Shown here in pieces: positions 13,479 to 14,841 of a stretch of 14,841 nucleotides of DNA (its first letter is position 1; every line of letters begins with the position of its first letter). The stretch lies in the NCBI GenBank assembly GCA_002403455.1, contig DHHV01000010.1:2250-17090 (forward strand), written 5' to 3'. The notes under the pieces are model-generated. The model saw only the letters and a program-made list of their open reading frames with translations. It had not been told where the DNA came from and made no database searches. A program made the position numbers and the translations under genes. The DNA comes from Hyphomonadaceae bacterium UBA4763. Its GTDB lineage: Bacteria > Pseudomonadota > Alphaproteobacteria > Caulobacterales > Aquidulcibacteraceae.

Positions 13479-14783
13479 ATGCTGCCAGGCGCGCGAGTCG
13501 CCGCCGCAATTGCGGTGCTGAGCGATTGGTCGGAGCATCACCGGCCGTTGAAAACCTGTCTTGCCGATTGGGGCAAAGCCGCGCGCTATGCGGGAGCCAA
13601 GGACCGCGCCTTTGTGTCGGGGCTGGCGCTCGATGCGCTGCGCCGGCAAGCGAGCTATGCGGCGGCGATGGGGTCGCCAGCGCCGCGGGCGCTGGCGCTG
13701 GCGGCCTTGCGCTGGTCATGGGGCTGGTCGGTCGAGGCGATTGGGGCGGCCTTTGCGGCGGCGGCGCATGGGCCGGACGCCTTGACGGATGGGGAAGCGG
13801 CGGCCTTGGCGGCTGACGTCCCGCCGACGGCTTTGGAAGCGCCCGCTTGGGCGGAAGCTGCGCTGGCGGCCAGCTTTGGGCCAATGATGGCCGCGGAATT
13901 GGCGGCCTTGGCGACCCGCGCGCCGGTCGATCTGCGGGTCAATTTGTTAAAGACCACGCCGGAAAAGGCGCTCGCCCAAGTGGCGGCGATCGGCGGAGAG
14001 GCGCATCCCTGGCTGACCACTTCTGTGCGCGTGCCGGCGCCTGCCTCGCCCGAGCGGGGATCGGGCGTTGAAGCGATCCCGGCCTACGCCAAGGGATGGG
14101 TCGAGGTGCAAGATCTCGGCTCGCAGATTGCGGCCCTGGCGGCCGGCGACATCGACGGCGCGCAAGTGCTGGACTTTTGCGCCGGCGGCGGCGGCAAGAC
14201 CTTGGCGCTGGCGGCGATGATGGGCAATCGCGGCCAGCTCTACGCCTATGACAAGGACGCGCGGCGGCTGATGCCGGCCTGGGCGCGGCTGCAACGGGCC
14301 GGGGTGCGCAATGCGCAGATGCGGGCGCCGGCCGGCGGGGCGGGGATCGCGGTAATCGAGGACCTCGCCGGCAAGATGGATGTCGTCTTTGTCGATGCGC
14401 CCTGTACGGGCGCGGGCACCTGGCGGCGCAAACCCGATACGAAATGGCGCCTGACGCCGGAGCAATTGGAGCGCCGGGTCGCCGAACAAGATGCGGCGCT
14501 TGCCCAAGCCGCCCGGTTTGTGCGCGAAGGAGGGGCGTTGATCTATGTGGTCTGCTCGATCTTTGCCGAAGAAGGCTCGGCGCGGATTGCGCATTTTCTG
14601 CGTGAACATCCCGCGTTTGCCGCGGCGCGCGCGATCGATGCGATCCTGGCGCGCCCCGAAGTGACTGAAGCCGGCCGGCAGGCGCTGTTGGCGCTCGCCG
14701 ATGCGGATGGCAACGTCTTGTTGTCGCCCTTGCGCGCGCAGAGCGATGGGTTTTTCGTCGCGCGGCTTGAGCGGCGGTCGTGA
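13479..14783 (+). CDS. RsmB/NOP-family SAM-dependent RNA cytosine methyltransferase
   Basis: This 434-residue protein belongs to the RsmB/Sun/NOP2 family of 5-methylcytosine RNA methyltransferases, which commonly act on rRNA. The N-terminal part (about 1-150) is Ala-rich and helical, like the NusB-like region of RsmB. The block VDLRVNLLKT (150-159) precedes the catalytic domain. GWVEVQDLGSQ (206-216) is typical of the family. SAM motif I is VLDFCAGGGGKT (230-241). Motif IV is VDAPCTGAGTWRRKPD (305-320) with Cys309. Motif VI carries the second cysteine, Cys359, in YVVCSIFAEEG, so both catalytic cysteines are present. The exact substrate base (16S rRNA C967 in E. coli RsmB) cannot be shown from sequence. 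The start lies 6 bp after guaB. The C-terminus ends in a short tandem repeat. Confidence 0.9.
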   Translation: MLPGARVAAAIAVLSDWSEHHRPLKTCLADWGKAARYAGAKDRAFVSGLALDALRRQASYAAAMGSPAPRALALAALRWSWGWSVEAIGAAFAAAAHGPDALTDGEAAALAADVPPTALEAPAWAEAALAASFGPMMAAELAALATRAPVDLRVNLLKTTPEKALAQVAAIGGEAHPWLTTSVRVPAPASPERGSGVEAIPAYAKGWVEVQDLGSQIAALAAGDIDGAQVLDFCAGGGGKTLALAAMMGNRGQLYAYDKDARRLMPAWARLQRAGVRNAQMRAPAGGAGIAVIEDLAGKMDVVFVDAPCTGAGTWRRKPDTKWRLTPEQLERRVAEQDAALAQAARFVREGGALIYVVCSIFAEEGSARIAHFLREHPAFAAARAIDAILARPEVTEAGRQALLALADADGNVLLSPLRAQSDGFFVARLERRS

Positions 14784-14807
14784 GCGGCGGTCGTGAGCGG
14801 CGATCTT
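14769..14807. repeat. 13-bp tandem repeat across the methyltransferase stop codon
   Basis: GAGCGGCGGTCGT occurs twice in direct succession (14769-14781 and 14782-14794). A third, diverged unit GAGCGGCGATCTT follows at 14795-14807. The second unit supplies the TGA stop codon (14781-14783). The repeat probably arose by slippage and defines the protein's ERRS end. Confidence 0.75.
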
Positions 14808-14841
14808 CGCCTCCGACGCGAGCAGGCTGTTGAAGAAGGCT

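Noticed and set aside
12111..13649. 512-codon minus-strand frame opposite guaB
   Set aside because: It is an antisense shadow: the plus strand encodes full-length IMP dehydrogenase with all catalytic motifs, and the antisense product has the same Arg/His-rich low-complexity look.
14800..14841. Possible insertion-sequence end or gene start at the right edge (GGCTGTTGAAGAAGGCT)
   Set aside because: Only about 40 bases are visible, with no partner inverted repeat and no transposase, so it cannot be judged.
1..14841. CRISPR arrays, tRNA or rRNA genes, prophage or defence modules
   Set aside because: No regularly spaced repeats, no tRNA-like cloverleaf and no such proteins were seen. The window is almost wholly conserved respiratory and housekeeping genes.

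Overview
The window is a GC-rich bacterial chromosome segment. Gene content and order (a ccm heme-export cluster next to a complete ccoNOQP-ccoGHIS cluster, then marC, guaB and an rsmB-type gene) point to an alphaproteobacterium. The sequence alone does not fix the order or genus. It is dominated by recognisable, mostly intact core genes for building a microaerobic respiratory chain. I do not see a clearly novel large system. The least explained parts are a small gene on the minus strand and several palindromic intergenic elements.

Layout. Bases 1-2131 hold the 3' part of ccmA followed by ccmB, ccmC and ccmD, the ABC-type heme-handling half of System I cytochrome c maturation. Bases 2132-2891 separate this from the oxidase genes. 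They contain one small minus-strand gene (2192-2485) for a putative membrane protein with an HCPSC motif, with a perfect Shine-Dalgarno, and then a long non-coding leader with two strong dyads (2663-2698 and 2806-2830) ahead of ccoN. Bases 2892-6327 encode the cbb3 cytochrome c oxidase subunits CcoN, CcoO, CcoQ and CcoP. Bases 6378-10745 encode its assembly proteins CcoG, CcoH, CcoI and CcoS, three of the four junctions overlapping by 1-4 bp. A gap of about 340 bp with no convincing gene follows. Then come marC (11088-11744), a strong hairpin and a repeat-rich intergenic stretch, guaB (12006-13472) and an RsmB-family RNA cytosine methyltransferase (13479-14783), whose stop codon lies in a 13-bp tandem repeat.

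How the genes work together. CcmABCD move or present heme for covalent attachment to apocytochromes. CcoO (one CXXCH) and CcoP (two CXXCH) are direct clients of that machinery. CcoI, a copper P-type ATPase, together with CcoG, CcoH and CcoS, supplies copper and assembles the CcoN core. The first 10.7 kb is therefore nearly a self-contained high-affinity oxidase module, lacking only the ccmE/F/G/H functions, which must be elsewhere. The last 4 kb are unrelated housekeeping genes: purine synthesis and RNA modification.
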